Below are positions 41,807 through 50,717 of a DNA stretch of 62,703 bases, one piece after another. Within the stretch, counting starts at the first letter, position 1; every line of letters begins with the position of its first letter. The stretch spans positions 1-62,703 of the forward strand of contig JAJPHU010000174.1 in the NCBI GenBank assembly GCA_021325115.1. Reading direction: 5' to 3'. The translations under genes were made by a program, and so were the position numbers. The notes below the pieces were generated by a model. The model made no database searches. It was not told the DNA's origin and saw only the letters and a list, made by a program, of their open reading frames with translations. The DNA is from Planctomycetota bacterium (GTDB lineage: Bacteria > Planctomycetota > Planctomycetia > Gemmatales > Gemmataceae).

Positions 41807-44800
41807 ATGGATAACAGTACCATCGTCATTCGGGGTGCACGCGAACACAATCTCCGCAATATCAACCTCGACCTGCCGCGCAATCAGCTCATCGTCTTCA
41901 CCGGCGTAAGCGGCTCCGGCAAAAGTTCGCTGGCCTTCGATACGCTCTACGCGGAGGGACAACGACGTTACGTTGAGTCCCTGTCCAGCTACGCGCGTCA
42001 ATTCCTGGGCCAACTGCAAAAACCGGATGTCGATTACCTCGCCGGCTTGTCGCCGGCCATCAGCATTCAGCAGAAGGCGGCCGGACGCAATCCGCGCTCC
42101 ACGGTCGGCACCATCACAGAGATTTACGATTATCTCCGCGTCCTCTACGCACGCATCGGTCAGGGCCACTGTCCCGAATGCGGCCGGCCTATCACGGCGC
42201 AGACACGCGAACAAATCCTGTCGCGCATTTTGGCCCTGCCCGAAGGCACGCGTTTCCTCGTCCTTGCTCCGGTGGTGCGCGGTCAAAAAGGCGAATATAA
42301 AGATCTGTTTGCTGATATGCTGCGGCGCGGTTTCGTCCGCGCCCGCGTCGATGGTCAGGTAGTTCGCCTCACCGACGATTTGAAGCTCGACCGCCGTATC
42401 AAGCACAACATTGAGATCGTCATCGATCGCCTGAAAAATGATGCCGGCGTGCGCTCGCGCTTGGCCGAAGCGGTCGAGCAAGCCTTGGCGTTGGCCGAGG
42501 GCAGCCTGATCGTGTCCGTGGAGGCTGGCGAGCGGGGTGGCGTCAGCGCCGCGAGTGTTTCCACTCGGGGCGCTGACGCCACCCCGCTCGCCAGTGAAGA
42601 TATCCTCTTCTCTGCCCATTACGCCTGCACGCATTGCAATCGCAGTTACGAGCCGCCTAGCCCGCAGTTGTTCAGCTTCAATAGCCCGCATGGCATGTGC
42701 CCTGACTGCGACGGCCTGGGCACACGCTTCACCTTCGACCCGGCTTTGCTCATCCCCGATCCGTCCATCAGTTTTTACAACGGGGCCATCCCGCTCATCG
42801 GTAAGATGCGCGGCATGGGCCGCTGGCGGCGGCACATCTACGAAGGAGTAGCTCAATCGCTGGGCATCGACTTGAAGATGCCCTGGCAATGCCTGCCGCG
42901 CGAGCAGCAAGAACTACTGCTCTACGGTAGCGGCGACAAGCACATCACCTACGAATGGAAGCAACGTGGCGGCGGCGTCTGGAAGCACGGCGGCAAGTGG
43001 GAGGGCATTATCCCGCAACTGCTGAGCAGTTTCAAGAAGACCGCGGCTGGCCCGCGGCGTATGCAGCTGGAAAAGTATATGCGCGTTGTCCGGTGCTCCA
43101 CTTGTCAGGGGCAGCGGCTCAATGCCCAGGCGCGGGCTGTGCGCGTCGGCGGCAAAACGCTGGTCGAAGTCTGCGCCATGCCGGTCGGCGATTTGGCCAC
43201 CTGGCTCGCTCCCCCTTCTCCTCTCCCGTCGGGAGGAGATAAAGAGGGGGGCAATCTCGAAAAGAGCTTAACACCGTTGCAACGTACCATTGCCGGCGAA
43301 GTGCTCAAGGAGCTGCGCGGCCGGGTAGGTTTTCTCCTCAATGTCGGTCTGCATTATCTCACACTCGATCGCGCTGCTCCCACGCTGTCCGGCGGCGAAG
43401 CACAGCGGATCCGTCTGGCCGGGCAGATCGGCTGCGGTTTGGTCGGTGTCTTGTACATTCTCGATGAGCCGAGCATCGGCCTGCATCCGCGCGACAACGA
43501 ACGATTGCTGAACAGCTTGCTGCGGCTGCGCGACATGGGCAATACCGTGATCGTCGTCGAACACGATGAGGAAACCATGCGGGCAGCGGATTACCTCGTC
43601 GATTTCGGTCCCGGTCCCGGCGTACGTGGCGGCGAAGTCGTGGCGTCCGGCAGTTATGCCGATATCATCGCCAATCCCGCCAGCCTCACTGGCCAATATC
43701 TCTCCGGTGCCAAGCAAATTGCCATCCCGCCGCAGCGTCGGCCACGCACGGACAAGAGTTTATGTATCGTCGGAGCGCGGCATCACAATCTGAAAAACAT
43801 CACGGTCGAAGTGCCGCTCGGCCTCTTTGTGTGTGTCACTGGTGTCAGCGGTTCCGGCAAAAGCTCGCTCATCAATGACATTCTCAAGCAAGGATTGTGG
43901 CAGCGCTACCAGCCCGCAGCACAAGCAAGGGATAACGACGATGACGAACCGATAAACGGCAAGAATGTACCCGTCGGCGAACACGATCGCATCACCGGCA
44001 CCGAGCACATCGATAAAGTCATCGACATCGATCAAACTCCGATTGGCCGCACGCCCCGCTCTAATCCGGCCACATACATCAAGGTGTTCGATGAGATCCG
44101 CGCCCTTTTCGCCGAGTTGCCCGAAGCGAAGGTGCGCGGCTATCAGCCGGGACGCTTCAGCTTCAACAAGCCCGGCGGCCGCTGCGAAGCCTGCGAAGGC
44201 AATGGATCAAACCGTTTGGAGATGGATTTTCTCGCTGATGTCTGGGTAACATGTCCTGTCTGCGAGGGTCGACGCTTTAACCGTGAAACGCTGCAAGTGC
44301 GCTTCAAGGGCAAGAGTATCCATGATGTTTTGGAAATGGATGTGCAGGAAGCGCTAGAGCATTTCCAGAATGTGCCGAGAATCCGCGGCATGTTGCAAAC
44401 GCTGCATGATGTCGGACTCGATTACATCAAGCTCGGCCAGCCGGCGCCGACCTTGTCTGGCGGCGAAGCTCAGCGCATCAAACTGGCCCGCGAGTTGTGC
44501 CGTCGCTCTACCGGACGTACGCTGTACATTCTCGACGAACCGACCACCGGCCTGCATTTCGACGACATTCAAAAACTACTGCACGTGTTACACGGCTTCG
44601 TCGATGCCGGTAATACAGTTGTCGTCATCGAGCACAACCTGGATGTGATTAAGACGGCGGATTGGATCCTTGACCTCGGTCCGGAGGGCGGCAGCGGCGG
44701 CGGCGAAATCGTCGTCGCTGGCACACCGGAACAAGTCGCCCAATGCGAGGCATCGCACACCGGTCAAGCCCTGCATTCCGTTCTTGCACCACGGCAGGTA

Positions 44801-47800
44801 AGGGTAAATGGCCGGCGTCGTCAGCCGGCTGGTAAAACTCGCACCAGTCGGCTGACACCGGCCGTTCGCCAGCTGACCGTGCAAGGAGCGCAGCAGCACA
44901 ATCTCCGCAATCTGACGGTGGCACTGCCGCGCGAGAAGATGACGGTTTGCTGCGGACCGAGTGGATCGGGCAAAAGCTCGCTGGCCTTGGACACCATCTA
45001 TGCGGAAGGACAGCGGCGCTATATCGAATCGCTGTCGGCCTACGCCCGGCAGTTTCTCGGCCAGATGCAGAAACCCAAGGTCGAGCACGTCAGCGGCCTG
45101 TCGCCGGCCATCAGTATTGAACAGAAAACGACTAGCAAAAGTCCACGATCTACCGTCGGCACCGTCACCGAAGTCTACGATTATCTGCGCATCCTCTATG
45201 CGCGCCTGGGACAGCCATACTGCCCCGCTTGCCAAATTCCCATCGGCACGCAGACTTCCGATGAAATCATCGAGCGCCTCCTCGGCCTGTCCGAAGGCAG
45301 CAAATTGTACCTGATGGCCCCGTTGGAACGCCGTGGCCAAGAGAAATACGACGCACTTTTCGAGGAAATCCGCCGCAACGGCTTTGTGCGGATGCGCGTC
45401 GATGGCCGATCGTACAACGTCGAGGAGCCGCCGAGCATCGATCATCGCCGCAAGCACCTGGTCGAAGTGATCGTGGATCGCGTCGTGGTGCGGAGCAACC
45501 AACGAACGCGCATCGCCGATGCGGTGGAAGCGTGTCTCGATCTTGGTCGCGGCGTGATGCACGTGGCCCATGTCGAAGACGGCAAGCCGGAACCAGACTG
45601 GCGCGTCGAGCGCTACAGTCAGCACTTCGCTTGTGATCGTTGTGGCCGCAGCTTCGAGCCGTTGAACCCACATCATTTTTCTTTCAACAGCCCCCTCGGC
45701 TGGTGCCCGTCCTGTGAGGGGCTGGGCGTCCAGCAAGGCGCCTCGCCTGCCTTGCTCATCCGCGATGCCCGTCGTTCCCTGCGCGACGGCGCTCTCGCCG
45801 CCTGGCCTGATCTGAAGGAAAACCCCACATTTCTCCGTTTTGCCGAAGCGCTGGCGCGACATGAAGGTTTCTCGCTGGATACGCCATTCGAGGAATTGAC
45901 CGCGCCGCAGCAACACGCCCTTTTGCACGGCAGCGGCGAAGCGTGGATCGAGTTGGAGGTCCCATCTCCCAGCGGGGAGTGTCAGCCTCCTGAGCCAAAT
46001 CTTAGGGAACGGTCGTCTCCTGCTCAGGGTGTGCGTTTTCAGTACAAGGGACTGTTCCCCGCCATCGACGAGGCGGCGCGCGTCAGCCCGGCCTATCGGC
46101 AGCGGCTCGATCATCTCGTCAGCGAGGTAGCTTGTTCGACCTGTCACGGCTCGCGTTTGCGTGAGGATGCTGCTGCTTGCCGCCTGTCTTTCGGCGCCGA
46201 CCGCCCTGCTCTGACCCTGGGTGAACTCTGTGCCTTGCCTCTGGGCGAGACGTTGGCCCTCTTCAAACAGATGCAGCTGACAACGGCACAGCAGCAAGTT
46301 GCTGGCGAACTACTCCGCGAGGTGCGCAATCGTTTGCAATTTCTTGTCGATGTTGGCCTGGATTACCTGACGCTATCACGGCCGGCCCCGACGCTTTCCG
46401 GCGGCGAATCGCAGCGCATCCGCCTGGCCAGCCAGATCGGCAGCGGCCTGACCGGCGTGCTGTATGTTCTCGATGAGCCGACCATCGGCCTGCATCCGCG
46501 CGATAATCGCCGGCTGCTTGCTGCACTGCACCATCTGCGTAATCTCGGCAATACGCTTATCCTTGTCGAACACGACCGCGAAGTCATCGCTTCTGCCGAT
46601 TATCTGCTCGATTTTGGTCCTGGTGCCGGCGATCGCGGCGGCGATATCACGGCCCGCGGCAGCGTCAAACAAGTGCTGCGCAGCAAAGCATCACTTACCG
46701 GACAATATCTTTCCGGAAAAAAGTTTATTCCGGTGCCGAGCAATCGGCGCCTCGCGAGCGAGGTGGGGCAACACTCCGGTGGGAGTGACCGGGAGCGGCA
46801 CACTTCCCGTGCGCCAGGAGTTCACTGGCTGACCGTCAAAGGCGCCCGGCAGAATAATCTGCACAATATTGACGTTTCCTTCCCGTTGGGCGCTTTCGTC
46901 GCTGTCACCGGCGTTAGCGGCAGCGGCAAAAGCTCACTGGTCAACGAGGTGCTGTATCTGACGCTGGCCCGCCGCCTGCATCGCGCCCGCACGCCAGCCA
47001 CGGCCCATGATGACATTCTCGGTTTGGAGCACATCGACAAAGTCATCAACGTCGATCAAAATCCGATCGGCAATACGCCGTCGTCGAACCCGGCTACCTA
47101 CACCGGCGTTTTTGATCTGATTCGCCAGTTATTTGCTCAGCTGCCAGAGGCGAAGGTGCGCGGCTATCGGCCGCAGCGTTTCAGCTTCAACAAGCCCGGC
47201 GGTCGCTGTGAAGCCTGCGAAGGCAACGGCCAGAAAAAAATTGAGATGCACTTTCTCCCCGATGTGTGGGTCGAGTGCGATGTCTGCCATGGTCAGCGCT
47301 ATAATCCAGAGACCTTAGCGGTACGTTATAAAGAACATTCGATCGCCGATGTGCTGGCGATGCGCGTCCATGAAGCCCTTGATCTGTTTGGCAACCTGCC
47401 GAAGATCCGTCGGGTCCTGCAAACGCTGGCCGATGTCGGTCTCGATTATCTGTCTCTGGGCCAGGCAGCGCCGACGCTGTCCGGTGGTGAGGCGCAGCGC
47501 GTCAAGTTGGCGGCCGAACTGGCCCGGCCCAACACCGGACGCACCTTGTACATTCTCGATGAACCGACGACGGGACTGCACTTCGACGACATCCACAAAT
47601 TGCTAGAAGTACTGAATCGCCTGGTCGATCTGGGCAACACGGTCCTTGTCGTTGAACACAACCTGGATGTAATCAAGACGGCAGACTGGATCATCGATCT
47701 TGGTCCAGAGGCTGGTCCTGCCGGCGGCCGCATTGTGGTGCAAGGCACGCCGGAGGAGGTGGCCCAAGCTGCCGCCATCAGCCACACAGGCGCTGCCCTG

Positions 47801-48862
47801 GCTCCGGTGCTGCAAGCCGGACCTTACGTCGAACGGCCGCGCTATGATCCCAACGCTGCCGAGACGCCGCGTGCCGGCGACATGGAGTTGGAAGCGGTCG
47901 GCAAGGATGCGGCCATGCCGTGGGAGACCGACGGACGCCGTTGGCATACTGTCGAGCGTGTCACCAATGAAGGCAAACCCTGCCGCTGGGAAGGACATAT
48001 CCTTGATTGGCTTGACGAACGCATCCACGAGCTGGGCGAATTCAGTGATACCGATTGGAGCCAGCGTTCCATCGTTGAAATTGCCGCGCCGGTGCGGACG
48101 CAAGGCTGGTTTTTGCACGCCATGACGAGTCAGGAATGGCTGCTGCGCCTGGTCTTCCGCGTCGAGAAAAATCGCTTCAAAGACGCTGATCTCGTGCGTC
48201 GGCTTGGCATCCGTCCGCTCAACGAGACGCCGGGCCTGGAAGTGTACGGCAACGACGAGCGCGTCTGGACCACCGCTCACAAAGGACCGTGGCAATCGGT
48301 GACGATCCTGGTGCATCGACTCAGCGAAATCGATATGCCGGCCTTCCGCGACTTCCTCGCCGAGGCTGCCGCATCGTTCCACAACAATCTCAAGCGTCTG
48401 CGGACCAAGCCCGAAGACGTGATGCCGTGGAAAATCAACGGCGAGCGCTGGCACCTAAGCGATAAGGGTTTCCCACCGGGCAAGAAAGTCCGCTGGGACC
48501 GGTCCCTGTTGCCGCGTCTTTTGGAATTGGTCCGAGAGATTGAACCGCATGTGGAAGTTCGCTGGCAGGTACAGCATTTCATCACCCTCCGCGTGCCGGG
48601 TCTTGGCCATTGGTGGGGCCAGTGGCAGACCAAACAACCTCATGGGCTGATCTGTCGCTTCATCGGGAAAAAGGGCCAGTTCAACCTCGCCCAATTCGAG
48701 GACATCGATGCCGAAGTTCGCCTGGATACCAAACGAGCGGATGTTGATTTCCTCTGGTTGGTTTTTCAGCAACTCGACGTGGAACAAGCGGCGCGACTAA
48801 AGGAATTGCTTGCCGAGCACCTGCGCGGTTTCCGCGAGATCTTTGGGACACGCGACGAGTAG
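41807..48862 (+). CDS. uvrA: Giant tandem UvrA (excinuclease ABC subunit A) with duplicated C-terminal domain
   Basis: 2351 residues, two complete UvrA units in one chain. UvrA detects bulky DNA lesions and loads UvrB in nucleotide-excision repair. Unit 1 (1-1000) and unit 2 (1020-2000) each have two ABC ATPases: Walker A at 33-40, about 679, about 1051 (GPSGSGKSS) and about 1702, and four LSGGE signatures (three LSGGEAQR, one LSGGESQR). Each has zinc-finger segments (CTHC..CPDC, CEACEGNG..CPVC; CDRC..CPSC, CEACEGNG..CDVC). Normal UvrA works as a dimer, so the fusion may be a built-in dimer. Residues 2001-2351 are not UvrA: a unit of about 165 residues occurs twice, opening MPWETDGRRWH and MPWKINGERWH. 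At least five linkers or loops carry in-frame palindromes (separate entries). Confidence 0.95.
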   Translation: MDNSTIVIRGAREHNLRNINLDLPRNQLIVFTGVSGSGKSSLAFDTLYAEGQRRYVESLSSYARQFLGQLQKPDVDYLAGLSPAISIQQKAAGRNPRSTVGTITEIYDYLRVLYARIGQGHCPECGRPITAQTREQILSRILALPEGTRFLVLAPVVRGQKGEYKDLFADMLRRGFVRARVDGQVVRLTDDLKLDRRIKHNIEIVIDRLKNDAGVRSRLAEAVEQALALAEGSLIVSVEAGERGGVSAASVSTRGADATPLASEDILFSAHYACTHCNRSYEPPSPQLFSFNSPHGMCPDCDGLGTRFTFDPALLIPDPSISFYNGAIPLIGKMRGMGRWRRHIYEGVAQSLGIDLKMPWQCLPREQQELLLYGSGDKHITYEWKQRGGGVWKHGGKWEGIIPQLLSSFKKTAAGPRRMQLEKYMRVVRCSTCQGQRLNAQARAVRVGGKTLVEVCAMPVGDLATWLAPPSPLPSGGDKEGGNLEKSLTPLQRTIAGEVLKELRGRVGFLLNVGLHYLTLDRAAPTLSGGEAQRIRLAGQIGCGLVGVLYILDEPSIGLHPRDNERLLNSLLRLRDMGNTVIVVEHDEETMRAADYLVDFGPGPGVRGGEVVASGSYADIIANPASLTGQYLSGAKQIAIPPQRRPRTDKSLCIVGARHHNLKNITVEVPLGLFVCVTGVSGSGKSSLINDILKQGLWQRYQPAAQARDNDDDEPINGKNVPVGEHDRITGTEHIDKVIDIDQTPIGRTPRSNPATYIKVFDEIRALFAELPEAKVRGYQPGRFSFNKPGGRCEACEGNGSNRLEMDFLADVWVTCPVCEGRRFNRETLQVRFKGKSIHDVLEMDVQEALEHFQNVPRIRGMLQTLHDVGLDYIKLGQPAPTLSGGEAQRIKLARELCRRSTGRTLYILDEPTTGLHFDDIQKLLHVLHGFVDAGNTVVVIEHNLDVIKTADWILDLGPEGGSGGGEIVVAGTPEQVAQCEASHTGQALHSVLAPRQVRVNGRRRQPAGKTRTSRLTPAVRQLTVQGAQQHNLRNLTVALPREKMTVCCGPSGSGKSSLALDTIYAEGQRRYIESLSAYARQFLGQMQKPKVEHVSGLSPAISIEQKTTSKSPRSTVGTVTEVYDYLRILYARLGQPYCPACQIPIGTQTSDEIIERLLGLSEGSKLYLMAPLERRGQEKYDALFEEIRRNGFVRMRVDGRSYNVEEPPSIDHRRKHLVEVIVDRVVVRSNQRTRIADAVEACLDLGRGVMHVAHVEDGKPEPDWRVERYSQHFACDRCGRSFEPLNPHHFSFNSPLGWCPSCEGLGVQQGASPALLIRDARRSLRDGALAAWPDLKENPTFLRFAEALARHEGFSLDTPFEELTAPQQHALLHGSGEAWIELEVPSPSGECQPPEPNLRERSSPAQGVRFQYKGLFPAIDEAARVSPAYRQRLDHLVSEVACSTCHGSRLREDAAACRLSFGADRPALTLGELCALPLGETLALFKQMQLTTAQQQVAGELLREVRNRLQFLVDVGLDYLTLSRPAPTLSGGESQRIRLASQIGSGLTGVLYVLDEPTIGLHPRDNRRLLAALHHLRNLGNTLILVEHDREVIASADYLLDFGPGAGDRGGDITARGSVKQVLRSKASLTGQYLSGKKFIPVPSNRRLASEVGQHSGGSDRERHTSRAPGVHWLTVKGARQNNLHNIDVSFPLGAFVAVTGVSGSGKSSLVNEVLYLTLARRLHRARTPATAHDDILGLEHIDKVINVDQNPIGNTPSSNPATYTGVFDLIRQLFAQLPEAKVRGYRPQRFSFNKPGGRCEACEGNGQKKIEMHFLPDVWVECDVCHGQRYNPETLAVRYKEHSIADVLAMRVHEALDLFGNLPKIRRVLQTLADVGLDYLSLGQAAPTLSGGEAQRVKLAAELARPNTGRTLYILDEPTTGLHFDDIHKLLEVLNRLVDLGNTVLVVEHNLDVIKTADWIIDLGPEAGPAGGRIVVQGTPEEVAQAAAISHTGAALAPVLQAGPYVERPRYDPNAAETPRAGDMELEAVGKDAAMPWETDGRRWHTVERVTNEGKPCRWEGHILDWLDERIHELGEFSDTDWSQRSIVEIAAPVRTQGWFLHAMTSQEWLLRLVFRVEKNRFKDADLVRRLGIRPLNETPGLEVYGNDERVWTTAHKGPWQSVTILVHRLSEIDMPAFRDFLAEAAASFHNNLKRLRTKPEDVMPWKINGERWHLSDKGFPPGKKVRWDRSLLPRLLELVREIEPHVEVRWQVQHFITLRVPGLGHWWGQWQTKQPHGLICRFIGKKGQFNLAQFEDIDAEVRLDTKRADVDFLWLVFQQLDVEQAARLKELLAEHLRGFREIFGTRDE
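42525..42594. repeat. 70-nt perfect hairpin in frame inside uvrA
   Basis: 26-bp perfect arms (42525-42550 and 42569-42594, outer CTGGCGAGCGGGGTGGCGTC) enclose a 6-bp inner stem CGAGTG/CACTCG with a TTTC loop. It encodes residues 240-263 (Gly/Ala/Ser/Arg-rich) in a loop just before the zinc finger, where ordinary UvrA proteins are shorter. Confidence 0.9.
43208..43252. repeat. Imperfect palindrome in frame inside uvrA
   Basis: CCCCCTTCTCCTCTCCCG faces GGGAGGAGATAAAGAGGGGG. It encodes PSPLPSGGDKEGG after LATWLA, a surface-loop position. It resembles the arms of the 140-nt repeats. Confidence 0.6.
44807..44870. repeat. Nested palindrome in the linker between the two UvrA units
   Basis: Inner arms GTCAGCCGGCTGGT (44820-44833) and ACCAGTCGGCTGAC (44843-44856) pair with one mismatch, and outer AATGGCCGG faces CCGGCCGTT. 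Its layout and sequence match the element at 2036-2098 at the mutM 3' end, including the final GGCCGTTCGCC. Confidence 0.75.
45966..46028. repeat. Palindromic segment in frame in the second UvrA unit
   Basis: CTCCCAGCGGGGAG (45966-45979) and a CCTGAGC/GCTCAGG pair (45989-45995, 46022-46028). It encodes a Pro/Ser/Arg-rich insert (SGECQPPEPNLRERSSPAQG). The CCTGAGC arms recall the element at 49515-49579. Confidence 0.5.
46747..46815. repeat. Palindromic segment in frame before the last UvrA ATPase domain
   Basis: CTCGCGAGCGAGGTGGGG followed by CACTCC/GGAGTG (46772-46777, 46782-46787) and CGGGAG. It encodes LASEVGQHSGGSDRERHTS, a linker absent from standard UvrA. Confidence 0.5.
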
Positions 48863-49089
48863 CTACTTCTTCCGACGGCCGAACAGACGGACGTGCAACA
48901 CCGTCACAGTTCGCCCATCCGCCTCGATTGGGAAACGAGGGATTCTTATGCCGAAAGATTAATCAGAGGAACAAATCGTCCGAGAACTTGTCCTGAATGA
49001 TCGCACAATTCCACCGGCTGAGTAAGAGCAATCAACCGCCTCGATAGGCTGGCATCGACGATGATCTACGTCATGGGAAGGTTCTCCAG
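48863..49089. other. Intergenic region after uvrA
   Basis: 227 nt with no gene or clear terminator. It may include further debris of the adjacent transposase remnant. Confidence 0.35.
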
Positions 49090-49349
49090 CTAACAAACAC
49101 TATTCGTAAGTATTCTACTCTGACCCGGTCGCAAACGAGGGATCTGGTGGTTAGCCGGTTCGCCACGGAGGCTATGAACGATGTCGGTACCGCCGACGGC
49201 TTGCAGCCGTCGCAGCAGGCGTCGGACCTGTCGGGTGCTTTTTTGGCGAGCAGTTTTGTGGTCTCGGCTTGGATACGTTCGCCGCGTAAGACGGCATGCA
49301 TGATCTTGAGGACATCGCGTTCTTTCTGGCTTACGGAAATCCGGTCATG
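49090..49349 (-). pseudogene. N-terminal fragment of an ISNCY/IS1202-like transposase
   Basis: On the minus strand, after CCATG, the helix-turn-helix start of this transposase family can be read with two frame corrections. One base is missing right after the ATG, then come RISVSQKERDVLKIMHAVL and RGERIQAETTKLLAKK. After a shift at about 49232 come STRQVRRLLRRLQAVGG and TDIVHSLRGEPANHQIPRL, and a TAG ends it. The catalytic domain (about 300 residues) is missing. It is an old insertion remnant. Confidence 0.65.
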
Positions 49350-49607
49350 GGAAAATATGCTTGCTAGACATGGTTCCTCCTTGGTCTGAGCAAAGAGGAC
49401 ATTTCTATTACGTTAAGACCGGACCTTTCTATTGTCGTTCAGCAAACCTTCAACATCGCCATGATTCCCACCGAAGGACTACCCCTGGGGCCGGATTGGT
49501 GGCGGCAATCGCAAACCCTGAGCGGGAGACATAAGCTCCCTGAGTCTTCGCTCAGAAGGCTTACACCCCCGCTCAGGGTCTGAGATAGTCTGGACGATTT
49601 ATTTGAG
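49350..49607. other. Intergenic region with a palindrome
   Basis: 258 nt, no gene. It contains the palindrome listed at 49515-49579. Confidence 0.35.
49515..49579. repeat. Palindrome with 12-bp perfect outer stem
   Basis: ACCCTGAGCGGG and CCCGCTCAGGGT enclose a CTGAG/CTCAG stem with a TCTTCG loop. It lies 28 bases past the stop of the metalloprotease gene and could terminate it. Confidence 0.8.
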
Positions 49608-50486
49608 CTATCTACCGCGTGTCGTGGCGTTTGATTTCTGTGCTTGGGAGCGGCCCAGTGCTACGGAGACGAACCAGGCGGCGTCCGGGCCATCAGAGAC
49701 GGCGTGCTCGTACTTGTGCAAGACGTGTAACAGGCGTTGACTGCCGGCCAGTTCCGGGCGCGTGGCCATCTGTACCAGCGCATCGGGCAGCGACGTCATC
49801 AGATAACGGGCCGTCTCGGCCTTGTCTTCGCCCACGCTTTTCTCGGCGTAGCTGCTGGCAGCTTTCTCCAGTACAAGTCCCTTGCTGAGCTTGCGGAGCG
49901 CGGCCAGTTCTGTCTCGACGAGACGCAGCGGCGGATAGCGCTCGGCCCCGGATAGCGCCGCCTGGAAGCGTTCATCGCGCACAAAGTTGATCGTGTATCC
50001 CGTTTGTCCGTGGAGCGTGGCATCGACGTGGTGGAAGATTTCGTGATGCAAGGTCGCCGGCAACTGGGTGTCGCTGTAATAGGCGGCGGCCACGGCATTT
50101 TTACCGTTGTAGATGCCGAAAAAACGGTAGCCTTTTAACGGTTCGTCGTAAGGCCGAAAGCCGTCACCCTGATTGGAGATGCAAGCGGCGAAGATGCCGA
50201 CGGCCTTGAGTCCCATCTTCTCCAGGTAGCGTGGCGGCAATTTGCGGATCTCACGCAGAGCGATGCGTGCTGCTCGCAGCCGGCCATCTTTGTTCAAGGG
50301 CGGCATACGATCATGATAGCTCCCCTCCGGCAAATCCTTCACGGCGAACACCAAGCGCGAGCCGGCATAATCGCCAAAGGCTTTTTCGAGCTGGGGGAGT
50401 GATTCCTTGACCGCATCATCCGCGGGTACAAACGAAGGAATAAGGACCAGAAAGGACAGACTGAGGACGGGAGAGAAACGTTTCAC
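49608..50486 (-). CDS. Exported putative zinc metalloprotease
   Basis: 292 residues with a signal peptide (about 1-22, PSFVPADD). H148-E149-I-F-H152 is an HExxH zinc-protease motif in LPATLHHEIFHHVD; a third ligand may be among the acidic residues near EDKAETARYLM. The surrounding pattern (short strand, GKNAVAAAYYSDTQLPATLHHEIFHH) is like that of anthrax-lethal-factor-type or other single-domain gluzincins, but I do not know the exact family. The start is GTG with GAGGGG before it. The substrate is unknown. Confidence 0.68.
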   Translation of the reverse strand: MKRFSPVLSLSFLVLIPSFVPADDAVKESLPQLEKAFGDYAGSRLVFAVKDLPEGSYHDRMPPLNKDGRLRAARIALREIRKLPPRYLEKMGLKAVGIFAACISNQGDGFRPYDEPLKGYRFFGIYNGKNAVAAAYYSDTQLPATLHHEIFHHVDATLHGQTGYTINFVRDERFQAALSGAERYPPLRLVETELAALRKLSKGLVLEKAASSYAEKSVGEDKAETARYLMTSLPDALVQMATRPELAGSQRLLHVLHKYEHAVSDGPDAAWFVSVALGRSQAQKSNATTRGR

Positions 50487-50589
50487 GTTCGGCCCCTCTC
50501 TCTGTTCGACGGCGCGAACCCGCTCAATACCTGTGCGGATGCGCTCTAACTACTCATTCTCAACGGCCTTCCCCGCCTGTCAAGAGCAA

Positions 50590-50716
50590 GAACTAACCAC
50601 AAAGTCACAGAGAACACGGAGAAGAAAAAGACAAAGAAAGAAAAAGCAAGACTCAGGCTATTTTCTCTCTTTTCTGTGTTTTCCTCTTTGTGTTTTCTGT
50701 GAATCTGTGGTTAGTC
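50590..50716. repeat. Long imperfect palindrome with CTAACCACA ends
   Basis: The left arm begins CTAACCACAAAGTCACAGAG, and the right arm, read on the other strand, begins CTAACCACAGATTCACAGAA. Pairing continues through purine-rich arms of about 50 nt. It is less GC-rich than the other palindromes. Such CACAGAG-type sequences are common in planctomycete intergenic DNA. Confidence 0.75.
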
Positions 50717-50717
50717 T

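Noticed and set aside
41588..42910. 440-codon minus-strand ORF over the uvrA 5' end
   Set aside because: It mirrors UvrA coding sequence. Only its last about 20 codons correspond to the true Rpn-type remnant.
44588..46297. 569-codon minus-strand ORF inside uvrA
   Set aside because: Antisense to conserved UvrA motifs; a by-product of codon bias at this GC content, with no family sequence.
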